DNA of 64,000 nucleotides from Paramecium octaurelia (lineage: Eukaryota; Ciliophora; Oligohymenophorea; Peniculida; Parameciidae), in NCBI GenBank assembly GCA_905182995.1, contig CAJJDP010000069.1, forward strand, positions 1 through 64,000, given 5' to 3'. A program made the translations under genes and the position numbers. The notes beneath the pieces are model-generated. The model saw only the letters and a list, made by a program, of their open reading frames with translations, had not been told where the DNA came from and searched no databases. Below, in pieces: positions 1 to 12,492 of this stretch (position 1 is its first letter; each line of letters begins with the position of its first letter).

Positions 1-54
1 CCCAAACCCAAACCCAAACCCAAACCCAAACCCAAACCCAAACCCAAACCCAAA
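1..54. repeat. Telomere repeat array, (CCCAAA)9
   Basis: Nine uninterrupted CCCAAA units (T3G3 on the other strand) start at base 1, so the window begins at a macronuclear chromosome end. No CCCCAA unit is mixed in. As recalled from the telomere literature, P. tetraurelia mixes T2G4 and T3G3, while P. caudatum is nearly all T3G3. The tract is short, so the species call is only suggestive. Confidence 0.95.
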
Positions 55-834
55 CCACGGGGCAGTTATATGATGGGGCAATAATATCACCTACAGCGAC
101 GCAGGGGATTCGCAGCCTCAGGTAAGTACAGCCTAGGTTAAGGGCTCCTCTTCGTTGCAGCCTTTTCTATCGTCAGTCCCACTGATTTTTCAAGCTCAAG
201 ATACATCAGTTCCTCACGGTCGCATCGATGTTACATGATGATTGCTGAAGGAAATAGGTTAAATTTTGTTTAAGCACTGTACTATAACCGAACAAAGCAA
301 CACTGGGTGAAAGACAAAGGTCCGGTCATTGCCAGGGCCGACTTTCACTGTATATCTCGTAATGTACCAAAGGTGGCGTCAATAAGATTAGTACTTCTAA
401 ATCCCATGATGAATACCTCTCCAGTGAAGAATTTATTTACATTATTATTATTATTTGTAAATAAAGACAATTTATTCATTTAAAAATTATCCAAAAACTA
501 ATATAATGATTTAAAATAATTGATTTAAGTTCTGTAAGTGAATATGGAATGTTTCAGCCATATACAAAAAATTTTGGACATCAAATTAACTATGCACATT
601 CTTAGTTCGATTTAATCTAATGAAATAAATTCTTATTCCAAATTAAAATATTGAAATAAATTGTAATCATTTTGAGTCCTTATTTAAAATAGCTTATTTT
701 ATATAAATTTAGTCCATAAGATAACAAAATTTCTCTTATTAGAATAGATTAAAACCATACCTCCTGATAAAACGGCTGATTATAGTTAACTGCGAAATAT
801 TTGCACAATCATCTGCTTCATTAATTACTATATT

Positions 835-2266
835 AAGTGGTTATAACATAAGCTCTATAAGAAACCAATAATTTAGATCAAACACTTTCTCTCCAATTAA
901 ATCAAGATTTTCATGCATTTTAACAAGAGGCCAAAAGTAAATTCTTAATAAATACATTCATTGACTTTCCTCTAGCCATCCTCAAAGTGATGATCAAATA
1001 AATTAAGGGCAAATAAGATCATTGTGATTAGATTTTAGAAAGTCAATAATCTGAGTAATCTGCTCAAATTGAGTAATATAAGAGTTAAGAAATTTAGATC
1101 CCTAAAACAATCACCTTGCTTAATCCTTTCTCATTTAACTATCGAAGTTGGATTCACATATACATTTATTGAAAATCTCTGAAAAAGTTTATAATCTAGA
1201 TTTCATTAATTTTCCGAACCATTAATTTCGCTTTTTATGAATATTATCTTTTCTAGTCTTATATTTTAGGAATAATCGCTATATTAATAATCAGTTTATT
1301 ATGTTATTACAACTTATATCTCTAAATTTCTATAAAAATTAAAACTACTGAACCCAGACTGCTTTCTCTGAATATCAATAAGCGTTGATACGGTTAAGGA
1401 CTTTTCCGCTCTAAAATCAATCTCCATCAGCTTCCGATTAAATTCATAAAATCAAATTTGAATCAAAAAAGAATACCATAAACGAAAAACCCATGATTGT
1501 TTTGTAAATTTTATTACGCATATTAATTATTTCAAGATGTTAACATAATAAACATAATCGCTAGTTCTATTATCAAGGCTGGATTTAACAGATCATCACT
1601 AATAGCATTTATTATCCTTCCAATGATAATAATAATAAGATTAAATTAAGCAAGTCTCAAATGGATCCTATTTTATGCATCCATAATTGCAAAATAAATT
1701 CATTTCTGTGCTTACATCCTAAACGTGTTAACTAGCCTCTTATATCTGCCTCATCCACAACCTCATGTAAAGCTCTTCTCTTCCATGCAAATATGAAGAT
1801 AATTGTTACTCAGTGCATTTTGGAAGCTAAGACGTATCCTAAAATTTCTTAAGTTCAAAGTCCTAATAACAGCCAGGAGGATCCTGCAAAACCTACTTCT
1901 TAATAAAATGAACAACTTTTGATTTGACTGCACCTTTTAATTTTCTTGTCCCAGACACATTCTTTTGCAAAGAAGAATTTGATTACAGCTCAAACAAGAA
2001 AGTGATGTGCATTTTCATCGTTCTATTAGTTTAGGAAGGTCATTAAATTTTGAGTGGAATCCTTTTTGTTTAGCTCAGGTTTAGTCCATTTAGTATCTCT
2101 ACTCTCTACTTTGATTAGCTCATCGGTAGCTTTTTAGCATCAAAAGATTGCAGATAATAGCAAAAAAATTATGATAAAAAATATAGAATATGGAAACGGC
2201 TTAAAGCTAAAAATTTATATGCATATTGTCTTCCAGTATTTAGGGTTTGTTCTATAACAAATCCTA
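835..2266. repeat. Duplicate pair 1, left copy (assembly overlap)
   Basis: These 1,432 bases recur, apparently exactly, at 2268-3699 (offset 1,433) with one N at 2267 between the copies. Sequence flanking the pair differs at once. Identical copies abutting a single N are the mark of two overlapping contigs placed end to end. Confidence 0.9.
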
Positions 2267-2267
2267 N

Positions 2268-3699
2268 AAGTGGTTATAACATAAGCTCTATAAGAAACCA
2301 ATAATTTAGATCAAACACTTTCTCTCCAATTAAATCAAGATTTTCATGCATTTTAACAAGAGGCCAAAAGTAAATTCTTAATAAATACATTCATTGACTT
2401 TCCTCTAGCCATCCTCAAAGTGATGATCAAATAAATTAAGGGCAAATAAGATCATTGTGATTAGATTTTAGAAAGTCAATAATCTGAGTAATCTGCTCAA
2501 ATTGAGTAATATAAGAGTTAAGAAATTTAGATCCCTAAAACAATCACCTTGCTTAATCCTTTCTCATTTAACTATCGAAGTTGGATTCACATATACATTT
2601 ATTGAAAATCTCTGAAAAAGTTTATAATCTAGATTTCATTAATTTTCCGAACCATTAATTTCGCTTTTTATGAATATTATCTTTTCTAGTCTTATATTTT
2701 AGGAATAATCGCTATATTAATAATCAGTTTATTATGTTATTACAACTTATATCTCTAAATTTCTATAAAAATTAAAACTACTGAACCCAGACTGCTTTCT
2801 CTGAATATCAATAAGCGTTGATACGGTTAAGGACTTTTCCGCTCTAAAATCAATCTCCATCAGCTTCCGATTAAATTCATAAAATCAAATTTGAATCAAA
2901 AAAGAATACCATAAACGAAAAACCCATGATTGTTTTGTAAATTTTATTACGCATATTAATTATTTCAAGATGTTAACATAATAAACATAATCGCTAGTTC
3001 TATTATCAAGGCTGGATTTAACAGATCATCACTAATAGCATTTATTATCCTTCCAATGATAATAATAATAAGATTAAATTAAGCAAGTCTCAAATGGATC
3101 CTATTTTATGCATCCATAATTGCAAAATAAATTCATTTCTGTGCTTACATCCTAAACGTGTTAACTAGCCTCTTATATCTGCCTCATCCACAACCTCATG
3201 TAAAGCTCTTCTCTTCCATGCAAATATGAAGATAATTGTTACTCAGTGCATTTTGGAAGCTAAGACGTATCCTAAAATTTCTTAAGTTCAAAGTCCTAAT
3301 AACAGCCAGGAGGATCCTGCAAAACCTACTTCTTAATAAAATGAACAACTTTTGATTTGACTGCACCTTTTAATTTTCTTGTCCCAGACACATTCTTTTG
3401 CAAAGAAGAATTTGATTACAGCTCAAACAAGAAAGTGATGTGCATTTTCATCGTTCTATTAGTTTAGGAAGGTCATTAAATTTTGAGTGGAATCCTTTTT
3501 GTTTAGCTCAGGTTTAGTCCATTTAGTATCTCTACTCTCTACTTTGATTAGCTCATCGGTAGCTTTTTAGCATCAAAAGATTGCAGATAATAGCAAAAAA
3601 ATTATGATAAAAAATATAGAATATGGAAACGGCTTAAAGCTAAAAATTTATATGCATATTGTCTTCCAGTATTTAGGGTTTGTTCTATAACAAATCCTA
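2268..3699. repeat. Duplicate pair 1, right copy (assembly overlap)
   Basis: Second copy of 835-2266. Only one of the two is likely to exist in the real chromosome. Confidence 0.9.
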
Positions 3700-4530
3700 A
3701 ATTCTATTAGGTTTCCTTATTAGGAAAAATTATTCAAAATAAAAGTTTGAAAATGTGTGTAAGTATAGAGGGTACCAATAAAATAAAAAATATTCAAACT
3801 TTCAAAATCAACCTCATTTAAGAGATAGATTTGAAATAGTGTTCCTTTTGGCTTTAGCCCTACTGTGTAATGAGATCTAAATTAGAATAATTTGAGGCAA
3901 TCATTTTTTCCAGTCTCTCCTAAGCAATGATGCAATTTCAATCAAAGAAGAAGCTTATTATCACCCATTATGAGACTTTCAACTATGATAGAAGGATATT
4001 GATAAAAATAGCAATGATTAAATGATATTTTGAAGATTGCCCTTGTTACCTCCATCGGTTTAAGTAAATGCCTAATTATTGCTACCTTGAAAAGCAAAAC
4101 CATAGTTGAAAGTAATGCAAATACTTAGTTATAAAACTTTGTATACGAGTACGAATTCTGGCCTAAAATTAATTATTTAACCCTAAATAAAAAGACATAA
4201 TAATTTTTAACTACTTTAGAGAAAATTTACAAAGGTAGCTGGATTTTCTTCATAATACTTTAAAAAATATTAATACTACAATTTTTTAGAATCTCTGTCT
4301 AAAAAGTGAGTTTATTTTTTTTAATTTTATTGAATTATTATGTTTAATTGAAATAAGTAAAAAAACAGTTATTAAATATAAATATAATACCATTAATATG
4401 ATAATTATGTTAGTACTTGCAAAGAATGATAATCCATATTAGTTGAACCTTTTATGATTACAATAGTTAATGTATATGAATGAAACAATTTGTAATTTGA
4501 TTATTAATTTGAAATATAATATAATATCGT

Positions 4531-4550
4531 ATCATATCATATCATATCAT
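4531..4550. repeat. Short tandem repeat (ATCAT)n
   Basis: Four perfect ATCAT units lie upstream of the first subtelomeric gene. This is a simple microsatellite with no evident role. Confidence 0.8.
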
Positions 4551-4851
4551 TCTGAAAGATAATATTGACTAAAGAAAGTCAGAATTAGATAATCTATTTA
4601 ACTTACTGCATCCACTTGCAATTTTTAATTGTAAATGTAGGTACTAGTCTTAGTCTAACCTTTACTAGTAGGCATATTTTGACTGTAGAAATTATTTTCC
4701 AACTTTCTCTGAACTCAAAGATCTAGGGATTTCTTATTTGTTAAAATATTTATACACCTTATTACTTCAATTTGATAATTAAACATGATATATCGGTGAG
4801 TAATAAGTTTAATAATTAATAATAAATTTAAATTTTGCTCATTGGAAATCA

Positions 4852-5629
4852 ATGCCAGGGGTTTCATTCATTAAGATTCTGTTTTTCTATCCAATCCTAT
4901 TTTATCAAAACTGTATCGATGCTCAAAGTGGTGATTGTTTTAATAACGATTGGTCAAATAGGGTAGACGGTTGCGCAGGCATGTTATTTAAAGGGCGATT
5001 TTCTCGTTCGGAACAAATATCTTTAGAATTCAATAATAATATACTAGGGCTTAAGTTTCGTTTTACCTTCACTATTGGTAAATTCGATAGTTGGGATCAC
5101 GATGATGATTATTTACAAGTCTTAGCTAATGATGTAGTTTTAGATACTTTGAGATACGGTGCTTATTAAGGATCTGGTTTATGTTTCGAACCCAAATATT
5201 CAGAATTGTTTGAATAGAAATAATATATTTTTTATTCACCAATAGGAAGAAAGTCACTTAAATTAACTTTACAAGGTCATTTTGATGAGGATGTGGATAA
5301 TGGTAATATAATTTCTTAAATTAGAGAGTTGGGGGGCGAGGGCATTCACTTTAGAAATTTTAGAGCCTTGTGTAGAATTTTATAGTGATTGTAATTTTTA
5401 AGGAGATGTGTGGAGAATTTGTAATGGAAATCAAACAAGCTAAATTAGAGATATTCCTTTTGAAATTAAATCAATCCTAATTGTAAATGGAATATAAGTC
5501 AAAATGAGAGATCCAAAGTACCATGGTGGTCAAACTTAAACATACACTTCAAGTTAATATTGTTTATCAAGTTATTAAGTATATCTTTAATGTAAACCCT
5601 AGTTCCCCAAATATAATCAAAACGCTTGA
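4852..5629 (+). CDS. Secreted beta/gamma-crystallin-like protein
   Basis: 251 residues with one 22-base intron at 5303-5324. The first 25 residues form a hydrophobic signal peptide ending near DAQSG. Residues about 27-150 are a Cys- and aromatic-rich module with an acidic DSWDHDDDY motif; I do not recognise it by name. Residues about 155-230 match the beta/gamma-crystallin fold by eye: CVEFYSDCNFQG followed by RDPKYHGG resembles the paired 'F-Y-x4-F-x-G' motifs of Greek-key crystallins and fungal or bacterial relatives. Several Cys suggest disulfides in an extracellular protein. It is the only intact gene in the first 14.7 kb. A role in secretion or as a surface or extrusome matrix protein is inference. 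The start is the first ATG ahead of the signal peptide; the stop is TGA. Confidence 0.75.
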
Positions 5630-5972
5630 AAATGAATTGAATATATATATATTAATTAATATTAAGTATTAATTAAAAGTGACGTTATTGTTAATTTAAA
5701 TAAAACACATGTAGATAGACAATTTCCATGTAGTTAAATATTGAAGTAATTAATTGTGTTCTAATATATATGAAATTAAGAATGAACAAAAATTGTTTAA
5801 TGTTTTCTGCAGTGTGGTTATTGCTCTCAATTATGATTTTTGTGTATGCATGAACTTTTAGCCTATAGATAATAATAAATTGTGAAGATTAATTAAGTCT
5901 CATACTTGAATTGCATTTGCACTTCAACTTTTTATTAATCTAGATAGATCAAAGTCAATATTATTGAAGCAG

Positions 5973-6389
5973 ATGCCTAACTAGGGTTATATTCTTACAT
6001 CACTTCATTTAAATAATTCAAATAATCATAGCAATCAAGCAGTAGAAGTTTTGTGTCAGATCTTGCAAGATATTGCAATTGGGGAATGTGAAAAAATATT
6101 CATTTTGAAAAACCCATTAATTTAGATAACTCCAGACATTAGGTCTTTGTGTATATTGATGATCACAATTAATCATATTTATTTATTTGATTATTCTAAG
6201 TTCCATTTATTAGGTGAATTTATTAACCCTTTCTCTCCGCCTTTGGATTTAATCCCAATCAACAGATTATTATCATCGGATTTAATCTGCTTACACAACA
6301 ACTAATATTCACAAAAATAGAACCATTTCCCAAAAACTATTTCATCGAATTAGAGTCAAACTCTAATTACAACTACAACCGTTAGATGA
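5973..6389 (+). pseudogene. Open reading frame or gene remnant with PH/TH1-like stretch
   Basis: An ATG-to-TGA frame of 138 codons, no intron, in the gene-poor subtelomere. Its middle (IRSLCILMITINHIYLFD and following) has the alternating hydrophobic pattern of the PH-like region of myosin-I tails and of many ciliate kinases. It then runs into low-complexity Gln/Thr/Asn sequence and stops with no catalytic domain. It could be a small real gene, but with only TGA as a stop, frames of this length arise fairly often by chance. Confidence 0.35.
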
Positions 6390-6649
6390 GTTATCATCAA
6401 TAAAACTATTAAATCCAAACCTATTGAAAATGAAGATTCTGATGAAATAATTAAAACTATTCATAATTAAGATCTATTTAGTATTTTATTATTAATTTAG
6501 AGTTCAACATAAATGCAATGCAAATTAACATTTAAGAATGGAATAGGTTAATAGATTTATTTAAGACAAGCAATAAGTAAAAATAGTCTATGCAATAAAT
6601 TAATTAGCAAACCTTGCTTGTGGCTAGTGGTTCAATTAGTATTATTTTA

Positions 6650-7140
6650 GATGTTGCAAGAAAGGATTCCAGATTTGACTTATTTTCTTTCAAAAAAGTC
6701 ACCTCCTAAGTCTAAATAAAAATGTAATGGAAAAATATTCAAGGGCTTTCCTGGCAGATTGGCATAGCTTTATTTCAAGGATTGTGAATTTCATTTGGTT
6801 TTGGTACTGAGAAAAAAACTTGCAGAAAAAAATTGTTTAACTTCGTTTACGAGGATTCAAATGGCATTGTTGATTATAAAGAACTTATAGTAGGTTTAGA
6901 AGTGTTTAAAGATGATACCATAGTGAAAATTGAAGAATAATTGCCTAAACCTTAAAAAAAGCCCTTGTTTTGATTTATGTGATAAAGATGGCTCCGATCA
7001 AGTCTTTGAAAAAGAAATCTTCAACAATTGAAGTAAAATATCATTAATAAAAATGATAAATATGAACTAAAACTGGTCATAAGAGAAATGATCAAATAAG
7101 TTGATTAAAATGAAAAGAAGAAATCTTATGAGCTACCATC
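6650..7140 (+). pseudogene. Decayed EF-hand protein
   Basis: Two EF-hand-like loops can be read but not in one frame. The first (YEDSNGIVDYKEL) is at about 6850-6890. The second (DKDGSDQVFEKEIF) follows a frameshift near the A-run at about 6950 and ends at an in-frame TGA. A third piece, VIREMIKQVDQNE, lies at about 7080-7110. No GT-AG intron of normal size repairs the frame. The order fits a calcium-binding protein with paired EF-hands, now broken. What else the ancestor carried cannot be told. Confidence 0.55.
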
Positions 7141-7559
7141 AATATTTTCCATTCTTCTGATATTGCTCTAATGGACAGTTTTTAATGTAAAAATAATAGC
7201 TGCTATCATTGATATGATTTAAATAATAGATATCAAAAATTTTATGTGCAGAACATCTTTAATATTTTTATCTAATAGAGGAAACTGATAAAGTAATTGA
7301 AGAATAAAAATTATGCAATAGATATATGATTAATTAAAAAAAAAAGTTAAAGCACAATTTATTACAAAAACTTATGAAGGATTAAAGTTCTTAATGGAAA
7401 CTTAAATCAAGTGGGTAATAGGGATATAGGCCATATTAAAAGAGATGAGTGATATTATTATTATTTTCTATGGCAAAATTATGCAATACAGCAGTTTATG
7501 TTACTTGTAATCCTATTGCATGGAAGCAAAAACTGTTAACTTTATATAGCTAAGTAACA

Positions 7560-8420
7560 TATATGGGGAAGAACCTTCAATAGTCACTCTTTCTGCTACA
7601 TTGTATTTATCTATGCATCCAGTCTTGAAATTGCTGCTAGCTATTTAATTATATAAAGGGATGTAGCCTCTATTTTGACTTACTAGGAGTTTGGTCAAGG
7701 TGTTTAGTTAGATAATCGTAAAAATATAGAAATAACGGTTTTCCTTTTTGTCCTATGTAATCACTTATACTGATGGTATTTTTTAAATGTTAGAAGATGC
7801 TTAATTGTAAAATAATAAATTTTACTTTTTTGATGCAAATTTCTTTCACCTTGTCTTTCAAGGATCTGGTGTAGCTCTAGTAGTTAACTATCCATATTAA
7901 TTTTTACCGTATTGATATGCTAAATCTTATATTACAATTCTATGGGTTATTCCTGTGATTGAAGGATTTTTTAGTTCCTAATAAGTAAACCCATTATTCT
8001 TATTCTGGATATTTGCACTATTTTAGAATCTACGAGTTCTTTGGGGACGCTATTCAGAAAAATATATGATGCTGCTTGCTATTGCAACTCTGCAAAGGTA
8101 ATTTATCTTTTCTGTTCAACCTTTATTATTGGAATTGGGTTGTGAATAAACTTACCCATTAAATCAATCTTTCTATCTGGGATTACAATATTGAGGTTCC
8201 AATGGAGGTTCCTTTATTGTTTATTGTTCTGATAGTTAGTATGGTTGGTTATTCATGTCAAAAATGCAACAAAGTATTATTTTGTAGTTATAAATTAGAT
8301 TTGATGGATTTATGGAAATTACCATTATATGTGCTTTATTCTAAGCATTTTATTTCTGAAAGAAGTTAAACATTACTAAATTAGATTTTAGAGTTCAATT
8401 AAAATAAGATGATATCTCCT
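7560..8420 (+). pseudogene. Decayed multi-span membrane protein
   Basis: Several long hydrophobic stretches can be read on the plus strand: a segment around ASSLEIAASYLIIQRDVA, then in another frame FFHLVFQGSGVALVV and ITILWVIPVIEGFF, then more hydrophobic sequence toward 8250. They are split by frameshifts and by TGA codons (for example near 7912) without intron signals. The remnant looks like a polytopic membrane protein; I cannot assign a family. Confidence 0.45.
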
Positions 8421-9734
8421 TGTCTTTACTGTGATATTATTAGCTTTGCTAAAATAATCAGATTACAACAATAATAGTGGCTGAATTTTTTTCTGTTACA
8501 TAAATCAATAATCAAATCTCAATAGAGCTTTTAACTTATCAAAACGGAGACTTTCATATATTGAACCATTTTAACTTGTTGAAATTATAAGTTTCAGAAT
8601 TATTGTTAGTGATTAATAAAAATGTGAACCCTAATACATTCCAACATAAGATCATAATGGAATTTAATCAAATGACTGAGAATTAAGAGATACTTTTGAA
8701 GGATAAAATGAATTATCAACATTTACAAAAAATATGGTGATTTGTTGAATATAAAATTAATTTACTATTTCAGTTAAAATTGTTTATGTTTTTATTAGTA
8801 TGAAAAGACCAAAGAAAATATATAAAATGGAATTGATAGAGTAATTTTTTTTTCGTTTATGAATTCATTAAAGTTAAAATTTGAAAAGTCAGAGCTAGTT
8901 AGCAAATATAATATTTTAGGTTCATCAATCGCCTCTATTGAATAATCTAAAATAATTTAAATTTTACTTAGCCACATATAGTTTATTATGATTCTTAATT
9001 TTTTTGGGATAGCTTCTTTATCTAAAAGTGGTAAATTAATTGTTTCACCTATTGTTCAACTACATTGTTTTAATGACTTGCTACTACTTACTTTTTTCTT
9101 AATAAGAATATTATTCATCTTTTTTGTCAAAATCAACTATTAACAGATTGTGATGTCAATCTAAAGCTCAGATATCATTGGTACTCACTTACTTCATATC
9201 AAAGCATCAAATCCATGGAACATTTATTTGATACTAAAATAATTACTTTCAAAATTTATAATTTAGATAAAAATGTAATAATAATTTATTAATTTTATAG
9301 GAGGATATTAATAATTAACTGTTCCAATTCTTAATTCATTAATTTTTTAAATACTTACTCTTTAACAGAATAATCAGCATAAATTAATATGAATTGCTTA
9401 TATAATGTAATTATTTATAACCCTCACATTGTTTTGCAACTAATGGAATTTTTTAGAAATTAATTAAAAAAAAAATAATAACAATTTATCAATAAAAAAA
9501 TGCAGAAAGCAGAGTTGTATGAGATTTTAGCTTCATATAAATAAATTTATGCTTACGTTATAAAGAACATGTAACATGTAGTTTATTATCAAAATATTAG
9601 AAAATTAAAACAAAGAAATAATTTTGATAAATCTTAATCAAAAAAAAGAATTATTAGGTTGATTGGCATGAGTAGAATTTAATGAAGAAAACCTTTTAAA
9701 ATACTAGCTTAATATTTCGGAAAGAAACTTCCAA
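8421..9734. other. AT-rich region without a recognisable gene
   Basis: Very AT-rich with A and T runs and many TGA codons. I see nothing on either strand that resembles a conserved exon. Confidence 0.6.
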
Positions 9735-10960
9735 ATGACAAGCAATCAACCTCACCCTAATAGGAGAACTCTCTAACTGGGGAATATTAATTAGGGGATT
9801 CATTGAAAAAGGGAATATGGAGGACCCTACTTTAATTCTTTAATTGGAGAATCAAAACTTAGGGAGAAGGAAACAGTTGAACACCTTCTTTTTAAAAAGA
9901 TTGATGTAATATGGAGAGTGAGGATAGATCCTACAGAAACAAAAGAAATCTTAATTGAAAATAGGTAAAAATAGATCCTAATGGGGGCATTGTGATAATC
10001 ATTCCATAAATATGGATTGCAAAGGGGATTAGGAAAAGGGATTTTTAAAAGATTTCTAAAAGGTATTATTTCTGGATAATCAGATTAAACAGAATTCAAC
10101 AGGAAAGATATTTAAATTTTTCCGTTTTACCTCTAAGCTAGGGTGGTCATATTTATGGAATAGCTTCCCTGGCAAGAACCCTACAATCATAAGAGCTTAA
10201 TCAAAACATACTTTTTAATGATCGATGATATGAAAGTAATTCACCATTTTTTATTACATAAAACCAAAATTTCATTTTAGTAGCCTCTTACAACTAACCA
10301 GAAAAGATAGTATTCAGGTAATAAATCAAGACTGGTCTAAATTTATAGCAAATGCAAAAGGAAGAAGGGTATTAATCCATAATAACCTATAGAATCAATA
10401 AGGAAGCAACAGGAGAGAAATAAATTATTCGAAAAATAAAAATAAAAGAATCTCATAGATCCAATTACTGAAAAAGGAATAGTATCAGACCAAGAGTCAG
10501 CAAGAAGCCAGCAATAACCACTCAAAATGATGATCGACTGGTTATCAAAAGAAGAATCTGAGAGTGTTTAAAAAACTTAAAGAGGTTCTGAGGCCCTTCA
10601 AACCAAACTCCTGAAAAGAATAAGGAGATTTTCTAATACCCTTAAATATATTTGAAAAAGGATTAACTAATTTGAGATTGATTATGGATGCAACATTTAA
10701 TTGAAATTATTTCTGAAATTGAATTGGAACTTTATTAAAAAACCAAAAAATATGATGAATATAATTTTGGATTAAAAAAATAGGAATACTGACAGAAACT
10801 AAAGAAGTAGTTAAAGAACTTCAATTTGCACATATCCTTGAAGAATGGGAACCAAAATTAATGAAAGAAATTAAAGGCTTACCATTACTGTTAGATATAC
10901 TTTACCAATAATCGAATATATAAGCATTTTATTATACATTAAAAGTTTAACCATGACGGA
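9735..10960 (+). pseudogene. Disrupted gene of unknown family
   Basis: One frame runs from ATG at 9735 to TGA at 10653 but is broken by in-frame TGAs at 9804 and 9993. The last open segment alone is about 219 codons. There is no GT near the first TGA, so a short intron cannot remove it. Base composition is less AT-rich than the flanks, and the reading looks like protein (Lys/Gln/Glu-rich, with WLSKEESESVQ near the end). A second open piece in another frame (about 10780-10955, containing ELQFAHILEEWEPKL) may be its 3' end. I recognise no domain. Most likely a decayed subtelomeric gene. Confidence 0.45.
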
Positions 10961-12492
10961 AATGATACTTTTTGTTTGTTCTCTCTTATATGAAATTTTC
11001 GCAATTTACACGCCTGTATACTTTATTTTTTAATGAAACGATTTTGAGCTTTATCGACTTTAAGATAAAATGATACTAAATATTAATAAAGTAAGGATGT
11101 TCTTAAACAAAAGAAACAGTCCGTCTGGTCGAGTATTAATGAGGATAGATTGGATTAAAAAAAAAAGTTAAATAGCATTTGAATAAGCTTTTATATGATC
11201 GAGCTGGGTATGTATTCTTCTCCTAACAATAACTTGATTTTCTGTCTATCCATATAACTCTAATTTATTTGTTCAATTATTCTTAATTTGAAAGCATCCT
11301 CTTATTTCTGATAGTGTTACATGTGGATCCTTCAAATTTTATTTATTGCTTTGACTCTTTGGTTTGCCTAAGCTAAGTCTTATATCTCAAGTATTGGCTC
11401 AAGATATCTTTCATCAAATTTATGACTTCTTTTGCTTGTCAAAAATAAATTACTAGGTTGTCTTAATATAAGGATATATAATTTAAATTTAGCACTAAAA
11501 AATAAGGTTATTATAATCAGGGCTCCCGAAGCAGAGAAATCCTAGCTTTGCATAGATTTCTTAAGCTTTATCAAAATAGGGTTTAATTACTTATATTTAA
11601 AGGTGATTGTTCATATAAGTGTCGTTATAATTCTAAAGTAGGTATTATTGATCTGATGATTGAAGTTTTTTATTCCTATTACATGGTAAAATTACATTAT
11701 TTAAATTTTATGTTTCAATTTATTTGAAATTTCTATATTTTTTAATTTTACCTTAAAACCTATGCCTTAATTGATATAAACTTGATTTATTCAAGGATTT
11801 CATTAATCTCTTTTAAGTTAATGGTGTGCCCGCTAATGAAAATATAAGGTTCTCACAATTTGTATTTATTATATCTGTCTCGACTAACATATTTTATTAT
11901 TAAAAATGCTAATCCTAATCTAAGTACCAAAAATTTATTAATTTTTCAGCTCTTAATTTTTTTCCAAACCTACACCTTGTTTAAGTCAAATAATGCTTAT
12001 TTTCCTAGCATCAAATTCAAATATCTTTTATTCTCTGCTATTGCTAAAATTCTAGAATTCTTTTGCACCTAATATTAAAAATTCGTTTAATTACTTATTA
12101 TAGTAATGAATATTAATCGCTCCATTTTTATTATAACTTGTTTCTGTAACTGTTGTGAAGTCACATAATCTAAATTTCTGGGTTTACTAGTCTATTCTTT
12201 CTTTTTCATAATATTATTAGTGATAAATATGTTATTTAGTGACATGAAAGAGAATTATGTTGAAATGATATTTAAGAACTCGTTAAAGGAAAATCATTCA
12301 AATCATTTTTATTTTCCAGATAAATAAATTATGAGAAATTTGGGATTCCTTTCTAAGCAAACCAGGTTTAATTAAAATTAATCAAAAATAAATTATTTTA
12401 ATTAGAATAAAGATTTGAGAAAAAAATATTCTCTGAATTCATGCAATTATCAAATTGTATTATTTCATACTAAATTAGGATTTTTTTTAACA
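10961..12492. other. AT-rich region without a recognisable gene
   Basis: Only short open frames without domain content, including one of 70 codons at 11860-12072 whose composition is hydrophobic and low-complexity. I regard these as chance frames. Confidence 0.6.

Larger units (their letters stand above)
55..4851. other. Subtelomeric region without a recognisable gene
   Basis: Non-coding AT-rich sequence. The first 350 bases next to the telomere are less AT-rich than the rest. Stops (TGA) are scattered in all frames and I found no convincing domain or exon structure. About 1.43 kb of this stretch is present twice because of an assembly overlap (835-2266 and 2268-3699). Confidence 0.7.

Noticed and set aside
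835-3699. True tandem duplication of a subtelomeric unit
   Set aside because: Perfect identity, ends exactly at a single N, and the same pattern occurs three times, so an assembly cause is far more likely.
10343-10525. 60-codon minus-strand hydrophobic frame
   Set aside because: Antisense to the better plus-strand reading of the disrupted gene at 9735-10960.
11860-12072. Hydrophobic 70-codon plus-strand frame
   Set aside because: AT-rich, low complexity, no exon partners; expected by chance with one stop codon.
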